Origin: an uncultured Lachnospiraceae bacterium
GTDB taxonomy: Bacteria > Bacillota > Clostridia > Lachnospirales > Lachnospiraceae
Assembly: GCA_910586315.1 (NCBI GenBank)
Contig: CAJUIP010000004.1
Coordinates: 1-64,000, forward strand
Direction: 5' to 3'
DNA length: 64,000 nt
Made by a program: the position numbers and the translations under genes
In this document: piece after piece, positions 34,075 through 42,495 of the stretch
Position numbering within the stretch: the first letter of the stretch is position 1
Layout of the letters: every line of letters begins with the position of its first letter
Notes under the pieces: generated by a model
The model's database searches: none
What the model was told of the DNA's origin: nothing
Seen by the model: only the letters and a program-made list of their open reading frames with translations

Positions 34075-36203
34075 AATGCAGTGAAATCAAAGTGATTAAA
34101 AAAGACGGCACAAGAGAAGATTTTAACGTACAGAAGGTAGTCGTTGCCGTGAATAAATCGGCCAACCGGGCGATGATTACGTTTTCCAAAGCGGAGATCA
34201 ATTTCATCTGTCAGTTTGTGGAGGAGATGGCGGAGAATATGGATGTTACGGAAATTCCCATCGCCCAGATGCATAACATTGTGGAAGGCGCCTTAGAGCG
34301 CGTCAATCCCCAGGTGGCAAAGAGTTACCGGGACTACCGCAATTATAAGCAGGATTTCGTCCGGATGCTAGATGAGGTATATAAAAAGAGCCAGTCCATC
34401 ATGTATATCGGAGATAAGGAAAACAGCAATACGGACAGCGCCCTGGTTTCCACCAAGCGGAGCCTGATTTTCAATGAACTCAACAAATCTCTGTATCAGA
34501 AATTTTTTATGACGGTGGAAGAGCTCCAGGCCTGCCGCGACGGCTATCTGTATATCCATGACATGTCCGCCAGACGCGACACGATGAACTGTTGTCTGTT
34601 TGATGTGGAGAGTGTTCTCACGGGCGGTTTTGAGATGGGCAACTTGTGGTACAACGAGCCCAAGACCCTGGATGTGGCCTTCGATGTAATCGGCGATATC
34701 GTGTTAAGCGCCGCCAGCCAGCAGTACGGCGGCTTTACGGTTCCCAGTGTGGAAAACATTCTGGAGCCCTATGCGGAAAAATCCTATACAAAGTATATCA
34801 ATAAATATATCGACCTGGGACTGGAGGAGGAAAAGGCCAAGGAAGTGGCCTGGAACGATGTGCAGCGTGACATGGAACAGGGCTTCCAGGGATGGGAATA
34901 TAAGTTTAACTCCGTTTCTTCCAGCCGCGGGGATTATCCCTTTATCACGATGACGGCCGGAACGGGAACCGGGCGGTTTGCCAAAATGGCAACGATCACC
35001 ATGCTGAATGTGAGAAAAAAGGGACAGGGAAAGGCAGGCCACAAAAAGCCGGTGCTGTTCCCGAAGGTTGTGTTTTTGTATGATGAAAACCTCCACGGAC
35101 CGGGGAAGGAGTTAGAGGATGTGTTTGAGGCGGGAATCGAGTGCTCCTCAAAAACTATGTATCCGGACTGGCTGTCCTTAACAGGAGAAGGATATATTGC
35201 CAGCATGTATAAAAAGTATGGAAAGATCATAAGCCCCATGGGCTGCCGCGCATTCCTTTCTCCCTGGTATGAGAGGGGCGGCATGGAGCCGGCCGATGAG
35301 AATGACAGCCCGGTATTTGTGGGACGGTTCAATATCGGCGTGGTGAGCCTGCATCTTCCGATGATCCTGGCGAAATCGAGGCAGGAGAGCCGGGATTTCT
35401 ACGAGGTCCTGGATTATTACCTGGAGCTGATTCGGAAAATCCATATCCGCACCTATGCATACCTGGGCGAAATGCGCGCGTCCACGAATCCGCTGGCTTA
35501 CTGTGAGGGCGGCTTCTATGGCGGGCATCTGGGGCTTCATGATAAGATTAAACCGTTGTTAAAGACCGCGACGGCTTCCTTCGGAATTACCGCGTTTAAC
35601 GAACTACAGGAGCTTTACAATGGAAAGTCCCTTGTGGAGGACGGCCAGTTCGCTTTGGAGGTGCTGCGGCACATTAATGACAAGGTCAACGAATTTAAGA
35701 AGGCGGACGGAAATCTTTATGCCATCTATGCCACTCCGGCGGAAAACCTCTGTGGCCTTCAGGTGAAGCAGTTCAGAAAGAAATACGGGATTGTGGAAAA
35801 CGTGTCTGACAGGGAGTATGTGAGCAACGGCTTCCATTGCCATGTGACGGAGGATATCACGCCGATTCAGAAGCAGGATCTGGAATACCGGTTCTGGGAG
35901 CTCAGCAACGGCGGGAAAATCCAGTATGTGAAGTATCCGATTTCCTATAATAAAGAGGCCATCAAGTCTTTAGTCCGCCGGGCGATGCAGATGGGCTTTT
36001 ATGAGGGCGTGAACCTGTCCTTATCCTACTGTGATGACTGCGGCCATGAGGAGCTTGACATGGATGTGTGTCCGGTCTGCGGCAGCAAAAACCTCACAAA
36101 GATTGACCGTATGAACGGATATTTAAGCTATTCCAGAGTGAAGGGCGATACGAGGTTAAACGATGCCAAGATGGCGGAAATCAAGGAGAGAAGGAGTATG
36201 TAA
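34071..36203 (+). CDS. nrdD: Anaerobic (class III) ribonucleoside-triphosphate reductase
   Basis: 710 residues. The amino-terminal ATP cone (about 1-95) starts IKVIKKDGTREDFN. The catalytic barrel follows. A zinc site CDDCGHEELDMDVCPVCGS (near 647-665) and the glycyl-radical loop RMNGYLSYSRVKGD come near the end. It makes dNTPs without oxygen, after radical generation by the NrdG activase encoded 6 bp downstream. ATG 34071 has AAAAGGAGG and overlaps scpB by 4 bp, so it is translationally coupled into the chromosome-maintenance run. A second, differently built NrdD is at 44282. Confidence 0.94.
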   Translation: MKCSEIKVIKKDGTREDFNVQKVVVAVNKSANRAMITFSKAEINFICQFVEEMAENMDVTEIPIAQMHNIVEGALERVNPQVAKSYRDYRNYKQDFVRMLDEVYKKSQSIMYIGDKENSNTDSALVSTKRSLIFNELNKSLYQKFFMTVEELQACRDGYLYIHDMSARRDTMNCCLFDVESVLTGGFEMGNLWYNEPKTLDVAFDVIGDIVLSAASQQYGGFTVPSVENILEPYAEKSYTKYINKYIDLGLEEEKAKEVAWNDVQRDMEQGFQGWEYKFNSVSSSRGDYPFITMTAGTGTGRFAKMATITMLNVRKKGQGKAGHKKPVLFPKVVFLYDENLHGPGKELEDVFEAGIECSSKTMYPDWLSLTGEGYIASMYKKYGKIISPMGCRAFLSPWYERGGMEPADENDSPVFVGRFNIGVVSLHLPMILAKSRQESRDFYEVLDYYLELIRKIHIRTYAYLGEMRASTNPLAYCEGGFYGGHLGLHDKIKPLLKTATASFGITAFNELQELYNGKSLVEDGQFALEVLRHINDKVNEFKKADGNLYAIYATPAENLCGLQVKQFRKKYGIVENVSDREYVSNGFHCHVTEDITPIQKQDLEYRFWELSNGGKIQYVKYPISYNKEAIKSLVRRAMQMGFYEGVNLSLSYCDDCGHEELDMDVCPVCGSKNLTKIDRMNGYLSYSRVKGDTRLNDAKMAEIKERRSM

Positions 36204-36209
36204 AAGGCC

Positions 36210-36701
36210 ATGCGCTATCATAACATCACCAAAGACGACATGTTAAACGGGGACGGTTTGAGGACCGTCCTCTGGGTGGCCGGGTGCAGCCATGGCTGCA
36301 AAAACTGCCAGAATCCCGTCACCTGGGATATAAACGGAGGCCTTCCTTTTGATGAGGCGGCCAAAGAAGAGCTTTTTCTGGAGCTGGAAAAGCCCTATAT
36401 TTCAGGAATCACCATGAGCGGCGGCGATCCGTTTCATGTGAAAAACCGTGATGAGATGGGGGCTTTGATTAAGGAGATTTATGAGCGGTTTCCGGATAAA
36501 ACCATCTGGGTCTATACGGGATACCAGTGGGAGGAGGTGGAGGATCTGCCCTGTATGAAATACGTTGACGTGCTGGTGGACGGAAAATTTGTGGAGAAGT
36601 TAAAGGATTTGAACCTCCACTGGAAGGGCAGCTCAAACCAGAAGGTCATTGATGTGAAAAGAACCAGGGAAAAAGGTGAAATTGTGCTCCACAGGAGTTA
36701 A
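36210..36701 (+). CDS. nrdG: Anaerobic ribonucleotide reductase activating protein
   Basis: 163-residue radical-SAM enzyme. The cluster motif is CSHGCKNC (CxxxCxxC, residues 26-33), followed by the GGDPF AdoMet-binding turn. It cleaves AdoMet to place the glycyl radical on NrdD. Since the second nrdD has no activase nearby, this protein may serve both. Confidence 0.94.
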   Translation: MRYHNITKDDMLNGDGLRTVLWVAGCSHGCKNCQNPVTWDINGGLPFDEAAKEELFLELEKPYISGITMSGGDPFHVKNRDEMGALIKEIYERFPDKTIWVYTGYQWEEVEDLPCMKYVDVLVDGKFVEKLKDLNLHWKGSSNQKVIDVKRTREKGEIVLHRS

Positions 36702-36719
36702 CAATACAGGAGAACTCTC

Positions 36720-37247
36720 ATGCAGAAAGTTGCGAAATTTGAAAAGGTAAGCTTTGAACAGTTTAAAAAGGACTGGCAGAACGAATATCCCGGGGCTTTG
36801 GAGGAAACCATAAGAAAAATTTATGAGGAGCTTAAGCTTCCCAGACGCGCCACCAGAGGCTCTGCCGGATATGATTTTTTTGCCCCGGAAACGTTTACTT
36901 TAAATCCGGGAGAAACAAGGAAAATTCTCACAGGCATACGGGTGCGGATTGAGGACGGATGGGTCCTTAAACTATATCCGAGAAGCGGTCTTGGGTTTAA
37001 ATACAGGATGCAGTTTAACAACACGGTGGGTATCATTGACAGTGATTACTATGGTTCTGACAATGAAGGACACATTCAGGCGAAGATCACCAACGACAGC
37101 CGGGAGGGAAAGTCGATGACGGTGGAAGCGGGAACGGGATTTTCGCAGGGGATTTTTGTGGAGTATGGAATTACCGTGGATGATGATGCCTCCGACGTGC
37201 GAAACGGCGGGTTCGGGAGTACGACACGGGTATCATGTCAGGAATAG
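36720..37247 (+). CDS. dut: dUTP diphosphatase
   Basis: 175 residues, trimeric dUTPase fold. Motifs: RGSAGYDFFAP (1), PRSGLGFK (2), VGIIDSDYYG (3, catalytic Asp), a less conserved motif 4 near TGFSQGIF, and NGGFGSTTR (5, P-loop-like). It hydrolyses dUTP to dUMP, keeping uracil out of DNA and feeding thymidylate synthesis. The amino-terminal 40-residue extension is longer than in short dUTPases. Its stop codon lies in the first unit of a tandem repeat. Confidence 0.9.
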   Translation: MQKVAKFEKVSFEQFKKDWQNEYPGALEETIRKIYEELKLPRRATRGSAGYDFFAPETFTLNPGETRKILTGIRVRIEDGWVLKLYPRSGLGFKYRMQFNNTVGIIDSDYYGSDNEGHIQAKITNDSREGKSMTVEAGTGFSQGIFVEYGITVDDDASDVRNGGFGSTTRVSCQE

Positions 37248-37317
37248 AAAACAAAAACGGGAATAGAAAACAAAAACGGGAATCAAAATCAGAAACGAGA
37301 ATAGAAACCAGAAACGG
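37242..37317. repeat. Four tandem 19-bp repeats
   Basis: Units at 37242-37260, 37261-37279, 37280-37298 and 37299-37317 share the form GAATAGAAAACAAAAACGG; the first two are identical and the others carry three or fewer to five changes. The first unit contains the dut stop codon (TAG), and the array ends 15 bp before the next start codon. Confidence 0.85.
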
Positions 37318-37332
37318 GGAGAGGAAGCGTCC

Positions 37333-38100
37333 ATGAAGCAGTGGAAAAAGAAAGCGGCTGTTTTTTTCCTGATTCCGTGCCTGTTAAGTGGGTGCGGCAG
37401 AGTTACCAAGGAGGCCGCCGCAGCCAGGGAAAACGGAATTTCTCTTCTGGAAGCAGGGGATTATGAAGGCGCCATTGACGAGTTTGAATCGATTATCGGG
37501 CAGACCGGGAAGGTGACGGCGTTTGAAATTGATGTTTTAAAATACAGGGCCGAGGCGGAATACGGCTTAAAGGATTATCAGGCCGCCGCCTATACGTATG
37601 ATGTTTTAAGCCAGGTAGATGAAAAAACGGCGGAGTACTGTTATCTGGGTGCGCTTTCCCTGGCAAAGGCCGGGGCGCTCACGGAGGCTCTTGCAAGGCT
37701 GGAGGAAGGAAAGGCCCTGGATACGACGTTTGAAAAGCCAGGATATGAAAACGCCATGGCGGCTTTGGCTGAGGCGTACCTTTTGACGGGGGATAAGGAG
37801 GCGGCGGATGAAATCTATGAGGAATTAATCGCCCGGGGAAAGGCCGATACGGAAATTTATAACCGCCTTATGACAGCGGAAATGGAACAGGGAAACTATG
37901 AGGAAGCTCTGCGGCTTTCCGGCCTGGGGCAGGCTCTTTCGGATGACAGGGCCAGAAAGGAGCTTTGCTTCAACGAAGCGGTCTGCTATGAATATTTAGG
38001 ACAGTATGAAAAGGCCCTGTCGCTGTTTCAGGCATATATAGAGACGTATGGAAGCGAGGAGAGGGCGGAACATGAAATCGCCTTTCTTGTGACAAGATAG
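37333..38100 (+). CDS. Tetratricopeptide-repeat lipoprotein
   Basis: 255 residues. Type II signal peptide with lipobox LLSGC (Cys21). The rest is helical and contains about five TPR-like units, for example GDYEGAIDEFESI, KDYQAAAYTYDVL, GDKEAADEIYEELI, GNYEEALRLSGL and GQYEKALSLFQAYI. Such exported TPR proteins act as protein-interaction scaffolds at the outer face of the membrane. It sits between dut and hflX, 8 bp before hflX, so is likely co-transcribed with it. No specific partner can be named. Confidence 0.82.
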   Translation: MKQWKKKAAVFFLIPCLLSGCGRVTKEAAAARENGISLLEAGDYEGAIDEFESIIGQTGKVTAFEIDVLKYRAEAEYGLKDYQAAAYTYDVLSQVDEKTAEYCYLGALSLAKAGALTEALARLEEGKALDTTFEKPGYENAMAALAEAYLLTGDKEAADEIYEELIARGKADTEIYNRLMTAEMEQGNYEEALRLSGLGQALSDDRARKELCFNEAVCYEYLGQYEKALSLFQAYIETYGSEERAEHEIAFLVTR

Positions 38101-38108
38101 AGGGAACG

Positions 38109-39359
38109 ATGGCAGAATTGATTGAGTTAAAGGAAGAAGAGGAGAGAGTCATTCTGGCGGCGGTCAGTATCGGAGACGGGGACCATACGGAGGCCTCCGT
38201 GGATGAGCTTTCGGAGTTAGTGAAAACGGCCGGGGCAGTGACTGTGGGAAGAGTGATTCAAAACCGGGAGAGCGTGCATCCGGGCACTTATCTGGGAAAG
38301 GGTAAAATCGAAGAGGTGAAGGAGCTTATCCGGGAGACGGAGGCCACAGGAATTGTCTGTGACGATGAGCTTTCTCCGGCCCAGCTTAAAAATTTGGAGG
38401 ACGCCCTGGATACAAAGGTCATGGACAGGACTATGGTGATTTTAGATATTTTTGCGTCCCGCGCCAGGACAAGGGAAGGGAAAATACAGGTGGAGCTGGC
38501 CCAGTTAAGATACCGGGCGGCGCGGCTTGTGGGTCTTCGCGCCTCTCTTTCCAGGCTGGGAGGCGGAATCGGTACCAGAGGTCCCGGAGAGAAAAAGCTG
38601 GAAATGGACCGCCGTCTGATTCATGACAGAATCGGGCAGCTGAAAGCGGAGCTGGAGGATGTGAAGCGCCACCGGGATGTCATAAGAAAGAAAAGGGAGC
38701 ATGGAGGAGCGCTTCAAGTGGCCATTGTGGGATATACAAATGCGGGAAAATCCACATTGCTAAACCGCCTGACCCAGTCGGATATCCTTGCGGAGGACAA
38801 GCTGTTTGCAACGCTAGACCCGACTACCAGAGCCCTTACGCTTCTGGGAGGAGAAGCGGTTCTTCTGACGGATACTGTCGGATTCATACGAAAGCTGCCT
38901 CACCACCTGATTGAAGCGTTCAAAAGCACGCTGGAGGAAGCGAAGTACAGCGATGTCATTCTTCATGTGGTGGACTGCTCCAATCCTCAGATGGACATGC
39001 AGATGCATGTGGTGTATGAGACGTTACGGGAGCTTCAGGTGACGGGAAAAGAGGTGGTCACGGTCTTTAATAAGATCGATAAGGCCGGAGCAGACACCGC
39101 TTGCCGCGATGTGGCCTCCGATTACCGGGTGAAGCTTTCTGCAAAGACCGGAGAAGGCATGGAGGAACTTTTGAGTATCCTTGAACGGATTTTAAGGAGC
39201 CGCCGGATCTATTTTGAAAAAATATTTTCTTATGAGGAGGCAGGGCGGATTCAGAGGATCAGAAAGAGCGGACGGCTTCTCTCGGAAGAGTATAAAGAGG
39301 ACGGCATTCATGTGAAGGCTTATGTGCCCGTGGAGCTGTTTGAGGAACTAGTGTACTGA
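38109..39359 (+). CDS. hflX: Ribosome-associated GTPase HflX
   Basis: 416 residues. Amino-terminal HflX domain, then a coiled-coil linker (about 155-195) containing the glycine-rich GGGIGTRGPGEKKLEMDRR. The G domain has GYTNAGKSTLLN (G1), DTVGFIRKLPHHLIEAF (G3) and NKID (G4). HflX splits stalled ribosomes under stress and binds the 50S subunit. The last three codons and the stop (CTA GTG TAC TGA) come from the inserted element at 39348-39401, so the native carboxyl terminus has been replaced. Confidence 0.92.
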   Translation: MAELIELKEEEERVILAAVSIGDGDHTEASVDELSELVKTAGAVTVGRVIQNRESVHPGTYLGKGKIEEVKELIRETEATGIVCDDELSPAQLKNLEDALDTKVMDRTMVILDIFASRARTREGKIQVELAQLRYRAARLVGLRASLSRLGGGIGTRGPGEKKLEMDRRLIHDRIGQLKAELEDVKRHRDVIRKKREHGGALQVAIVGYTNAGKSTLLNRLTQSDILAEDKLFATLDPTTRALTLLGGEAVLLTDTVGFIRKLPHHLIEAFKSTLEEAKYSDVILHVVDCSNPQMDMQMHVVYETLRELQVTGKEVVTVFNKIDKAGADTACRDVASDYRVKLSAKTGEGMEELLSILERILRSRRIYFEKIFSYEEAGRIQRIRKSGRLLSEEYKEDGIHVKAYVPVELFEELVY

Positions 39360-39397
39360 CTTATTTATATTTAGCTAAATGTAATCGAGCCAGTACA
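39352..39397. mobile_element. 46-bp minimal copy of the CTAG-flanked element
   Basis: It starts TGTACTGACT and ends AATCGAGCCAGTACA like the 208-bp element at 20888, but keeps little more than the two ends. CTAG flanks both sides (39348-39351 and 39398-39401). Its left end is read as the end of hflX. Confidence 0.65.
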
Positions 39398-39470
39398 CTA
39401 GTGCAAGGATGTATTCGTTTTGCCAGCAGGATATTGAAATAATTTATTAAATTGTGGAATTGAAATAGAA

Positions 39471-39518
39471 AAAATCTTCACTTACAAACTTCTTTTTGTA
39501 AAAAGTGAAGATTTTTTT
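39471..39518 (+). terminator. Intrinsic terminator downstream of hflX
   Basis: AAAATCTTCACTT (39471-39483) pairs with AAGTGAAGATTTT (39503-39515) followed by more T. It closes the scpA-to-hflX run. Confidence 0.8.
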
Positions 39519-39584
39519 CTTGCTATTTTTATTAAAATTGGTTAAATTGACTATAAACACATACGAATTAAGGAGGAATAAGAA

Positions 39585-40280
39585 ATGGAGGCTATGAAAA
39601 TTGCAAACAGTCTGCCGATGTGGATTGCCTGTGGTGCGGCGGTAGCACTGGTTGTTGTACAGGCGCTTATTTTTGCGAAAAACGCATATGGCGCCGGAAA
39701 GAAGATCGGTCTTACAGAGACACAGATGAAAGGCGCTATCAAGAGCAGCGCTATCACATCCATAGGACCGTCCATCGTTATTTTAAGCGGAATGCTGTCG
39801 TTATTGATTACCGTAGGAGGGCCCATGGCCTGGATGCGCCTGTCCCTCATCGGTTCTGTTATGTTCGAGTCCATTGCTGCCGGATTCGGAACCTCTGCGG
39901 TTGGTGTGCAGCTTGGTGCGGACGAGCTGACCCCTCTGGCCCTTGACATGGCCGTATGGACCATGATTTTAGGTTCCATCGGCTGGGTAATTTTTGCAAC
40001 CTTCTCCGCCAGCCGCATGGACAAAGTACAGCATAAAATTTCCGGCGGAGACCCGGCAAAGCTCACTGCTATTTCAGGAGCCGCCATTATCGGTGCTTTC
40101 AGCGCCATGTCGGCATCCCACCTGGTGAAGCTGAACAAACACTCATTATCCTGCGTTCTTGGCGCTGCGATTATGGGAACTCTGATTATCGTATCCGAAA
40201 AGAAAAACATCAAGTGGCTGAAGGAATGGAATCTTACCATCGCAATTCTCGGAGCCATGATCATTACCGCATTGATTTAG
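39585..40280 (+). CDS. DUF5058 family membrane protein
   Basis: 231 residues, nearly all hydrophobic with about five to six membrane segments; the loops carry GAGKKIGLTETQMKGAIKSS and EKKNIKWLKEW. I recognise the DUF5058 family, which has no demonstrated activity. AAGGAGG precedes ATG 39585. It is 12 bp from a second small membrane protein, and these are followed by an AbgB-like amidohydrolase and a PucR regulator. The context suggests a two-subunit transporter for the compound the amidohydrolase cleaves. No ATPase or binding protein is nearby, so transport would be secondary. Confidence 0.75.
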   Translation: MEAMKIANSLPMWIACGAAVALVVVQALIFAKNAYGAGKKIGLTETQMKGAIKSSAITSIGPSIVILSGMLSLLITVGGPMAWMRLSLIGSVMFESIAAGFGTSAVGVQLGADELTPLALDMAVWTMILGSIGWVIFATFSASRMDKVQHKISGGDPAKLTAISGAAIIGAFSAMSASHLVKLNKHSLSCVLGAAIMGTLIIVSEKKNIKWLKEWNLTIAILGAMIITALI

Positions 40281-40292
40281 GAGGGAAGGGAC

Positions 40293-40985
40293 ATGAATAA
40301 AGAATATTTTGAGAATGAATATATGCCGCAGATGCATCGAATTGGAAAACTTACGGGATTCCTTGGCGTTGTGTTATCCTTTGCCCCGGCGGCTGTTCTG
40401 GCAGTGATATACGGGCTTCTTCCCAATCCGGCCGCTCTTCTGACCGCATTTATCGCGGCTGCCAGCGCTTTTGGATTTTTGTGGGTGGTGGAGCCGATTT
40501 CCTACTTTACGGTACTTGGACCGGTGGGAACCTATATGGCCTTTTTGTCCGGAAATATTTCCAACATGCGTGTTCCCTGCGCCAGCATGGCACAGATTTC
40601 CGCAGGCGTGGAGCCTGGAAGCAACGAGGGTTCCATCATCGCAACCATTGGTATGGCGACCTCTATCGTAATCAACGTATCGGTTCTTACCATCGGCGTA
40701 ATTCTTGGAAGCTCTGTTCTTTCCATGCTTCCGCCTTCTGTGACAGAGGCCCTCAACTATCTGCTCCCGGCGTTATTCGGCGCTCTGTTAATGCAGTTTG
40801 GATTAAAACAGAAGAGTCTTGCAGGCACTATGCTGGTATTCTCCATTTTGATATGTATCGCGATTAATGCAGGGGTATTCAGCTGGCTTCCCGGAGCTTC
40901 CAATTATCTTGGGACCTTGTCCAGCGTGTTTGTGGCCATCGCCATTACTCTGTTTACTTATGGGAAAAAGCCGGCTGGTAAATAA
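40293..40985 (+). CDS. Small polytopic membrane protein, putative partner of DUF5058 protein
   Basis: 230 residues with about six membrane segments. The central loop VEPISYFTVLGPVGTYMAFLSGNISNMRVPC is unusually conserved-looking and polar for a membrane protein, with Pro and Asn that could form a substrate path. I cannot assign a named family with confidence. Tight linkage (12 bp) and similar length to the preceding DUF5058 protein imply a heteromeric complex. GGAGGGAAGG precedes the start. Confidence 0.65.
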   Translation: MNKEYFENEYMPQMHRIGKLTGFLGVVLSFAPAAVLAVIYGLLPNPAALLTAFIAAASAFGFLWVVEPISYFTVLGPVGTYMAFLSGNISNMRVPCASMAQISAGVEPGSNEGSIIATIGMATSIVINVSVLTIGVILGSSVLSMLPPSVTEALNYLLPALFGALLMQFGLKQKSLAGTMLVFSILICIAINAGVFSWLPGASNYLGTLSSVFVAIAITLFTYGKKPAGK

Positions 40986-41012
40986 AAACCATGTGTTACA
41001 GGAGGAAGCAAA

Positions 41013-42380
41013 ATGACAAAACAGTTTGTATATGAAGAGGTTCAAAAACTGGAAGAGGTTTGCAGAGAGTCCTGCGGCTTTTTGTGGAACCATCCGGAAA
41101 CCGGCGGAAAGGAGAAGGAATCCGCCGATTATATGCGAAACCTTTTAAAATCCGAAGGATTCGTGATTGTAAATGAGGAGAAGCTGGAGCATGCCTTTTA
41201 TGCGGAATATGGGAGCGGTTCTCCTGTGATCGCCATTCTTGGCGAATATGACGCCCTTCCCGGCCTGTCCCAGAAAGTAGAGGCCCAAAAAAATCCGGCC
41301 TGTGCAGGGGGCCCCGGCCATGGCTGCGGCCACAATCTTTTAGGCTCGGCGGCAGCGACGGCTGCCATCGCCGTAAAGCGGTTTCTGGAAGCAGAGGGAA
41401 CAAGCGGCACCGTGCGGTTCTATGGCTGTCCGGAGGAAGAGCTCTTGAGCGGTAAGGTAAAGATGGCTTACTACCATATGTTTGACGGCTGTGACGCCGC
41501 TTTGAGCTGGCATCCCATGAGTGCAAATCTGGTATATGATGAGGGGTATCTTGCCAGTGCTTCCGCAAAATTCTATTTCAAGGGAAAAACCTCCCATGCC
41601 GCCTTTGCCCCGGAGCGCGGACGCAGTGCCCTGGATGCGGTGGAGCTTATGAATGTGGGAAGCAATTATTTAAGAGAGCATACCATGGATTTTTCCAGGA
41701 TCCATTACACCACGGACAGCGGTGGATTCCCGCCCAATATTGTTCCGGATAAAGCCAGCGCCTGGTACTGCGTGCGTGCGCCGCATATTGCGGATGTGAA
41801 AGAGATTCTTGAGCGGATTCACAAGGTAGCCATGGGTGCCGCCATGATGACAGAGACGGAAGTGACCATGAAAGTGGAGTACGGCTGCTGTGACATGTTC
41901 CCGGGCCACAGTTTTGCGGATCTGGCTTATGAGAATCTTAAGGAGGCGCCGGGCCTTGCGTATACGGAGGAGGAAATCCGCTTCGCGAAGGAACTGCAGG
42001 CAACTCTGGACCCGTCAGTGCTCGCAAAGGACGAAAAGGTTCTGGAAGCTGCCGGCGCCGGAATGCAGGCGAAGGTATCGCCAAGGGAGCTCTGGAAAAA
42101 GATTCCCCTTACGGCCTCTTCTGACTGCGGTGATGTGAGCTATATGATGCCCATGTGTGCCGTGAGTACTGCATGCTGGCCGGTGGGGGTTGCACCTCAT
42201 ACCTGGCAGGCGACGGCTTCCACGGGAAGCAGCCTGGGAGAAAAAGGAGCTCTTTATGCGGCCCGGGTTCTGGCAGGAATTGCCTATGATTTGTTTACAA
42301 AACCGGAATGCCTGGAGAAAGTGAAGACGGAGTTTAAAGAGACCAGTGACGGTTCCTATGAGCCGATGTATGAGGAATAA
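41013..42380 (+). CDS. M20 amidohydrolase, AbgB-like
   Basis: 455 residues. Metal-site stretches: GEYDALPGLSQ (near 85), GHGCGHNLLGSAAATAA (near 100-116) and GCPEEELLSGKVKMA (near 142). The lid or dimerisation region has GKTSHAAFAPERGRSALDAV. This pattern is closest to AbgB (p-aminobenzoyl-glutamate hydrolase subunit) and related aminoacylases acting on N-acyl amino acids or dipeptide-like compounds. An AGGAGG site precedes ATG 41013, 27 bp after the membrane protein. It likely processes the imported substrate in the cytoplasm. No AbgA-like partner is present. Confidence 0.87.
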   Translation: MTKQFVYEEVQKLEEVCRESCGFLWNHPETGGKEKESADYMRNLLKSEGFVIVNEEKLEHAFYAEYGSGSPVIAILGEYDALPGLSQKVEAQKNPACAGGPGHGCGHNLLGSAAATAAIAVKRFLEAEGTSGTVRFYGCPEEELLSGKVKMAYYHMFDGCDAALSWHPMSANLVYDEGYLASASAKFYFKGKTSHAAFAPERGRSALDAVELMNVGSNYLREHTMDFSRIHYTTDSGGFPPNIVPDKASAWYCVRAPHIADVKEILERIHKVAMGAAMMTETEVTMKVEYGCCDMFPGHSFADLAYENLKEAPGLAYTEEEIRFAKELQATLDPSVLAKDEKVLEAAGAGMQAKVSPRELWKKIPLTASSDCGDVSYMMPMCAVSTACWPVGVAPHTWQATASTGSSLGEKGALYAARVLAGIAYDLFTKPECLEKVKTEFKETSDGSYEPMYEE

Positions 42381-42398
42381 AGATAACTGACGGAGAAA

Positions 42399-42434
42399 AC
42401 ACCCGGCTGCTTGACATGAAAACAGCCGGGTGTT
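42399..42434 (+). terminator. Hairpin terminator after the AbgB-like gene
   Basis: ACACCCGGCTG (42399-42409) and CAGCCGGGTGT (42423-42433) form an 11-bp perfect stem; the U-run is short. It separates the transport/hydrolase genes from the regulator. Confidence 0.65.
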
Positions 42435-42495
42435 AAACTATTTTCAGATGTGAATGTACACATGCCAGGATTCGTTTTCAGTTGGGAGAGATAAA

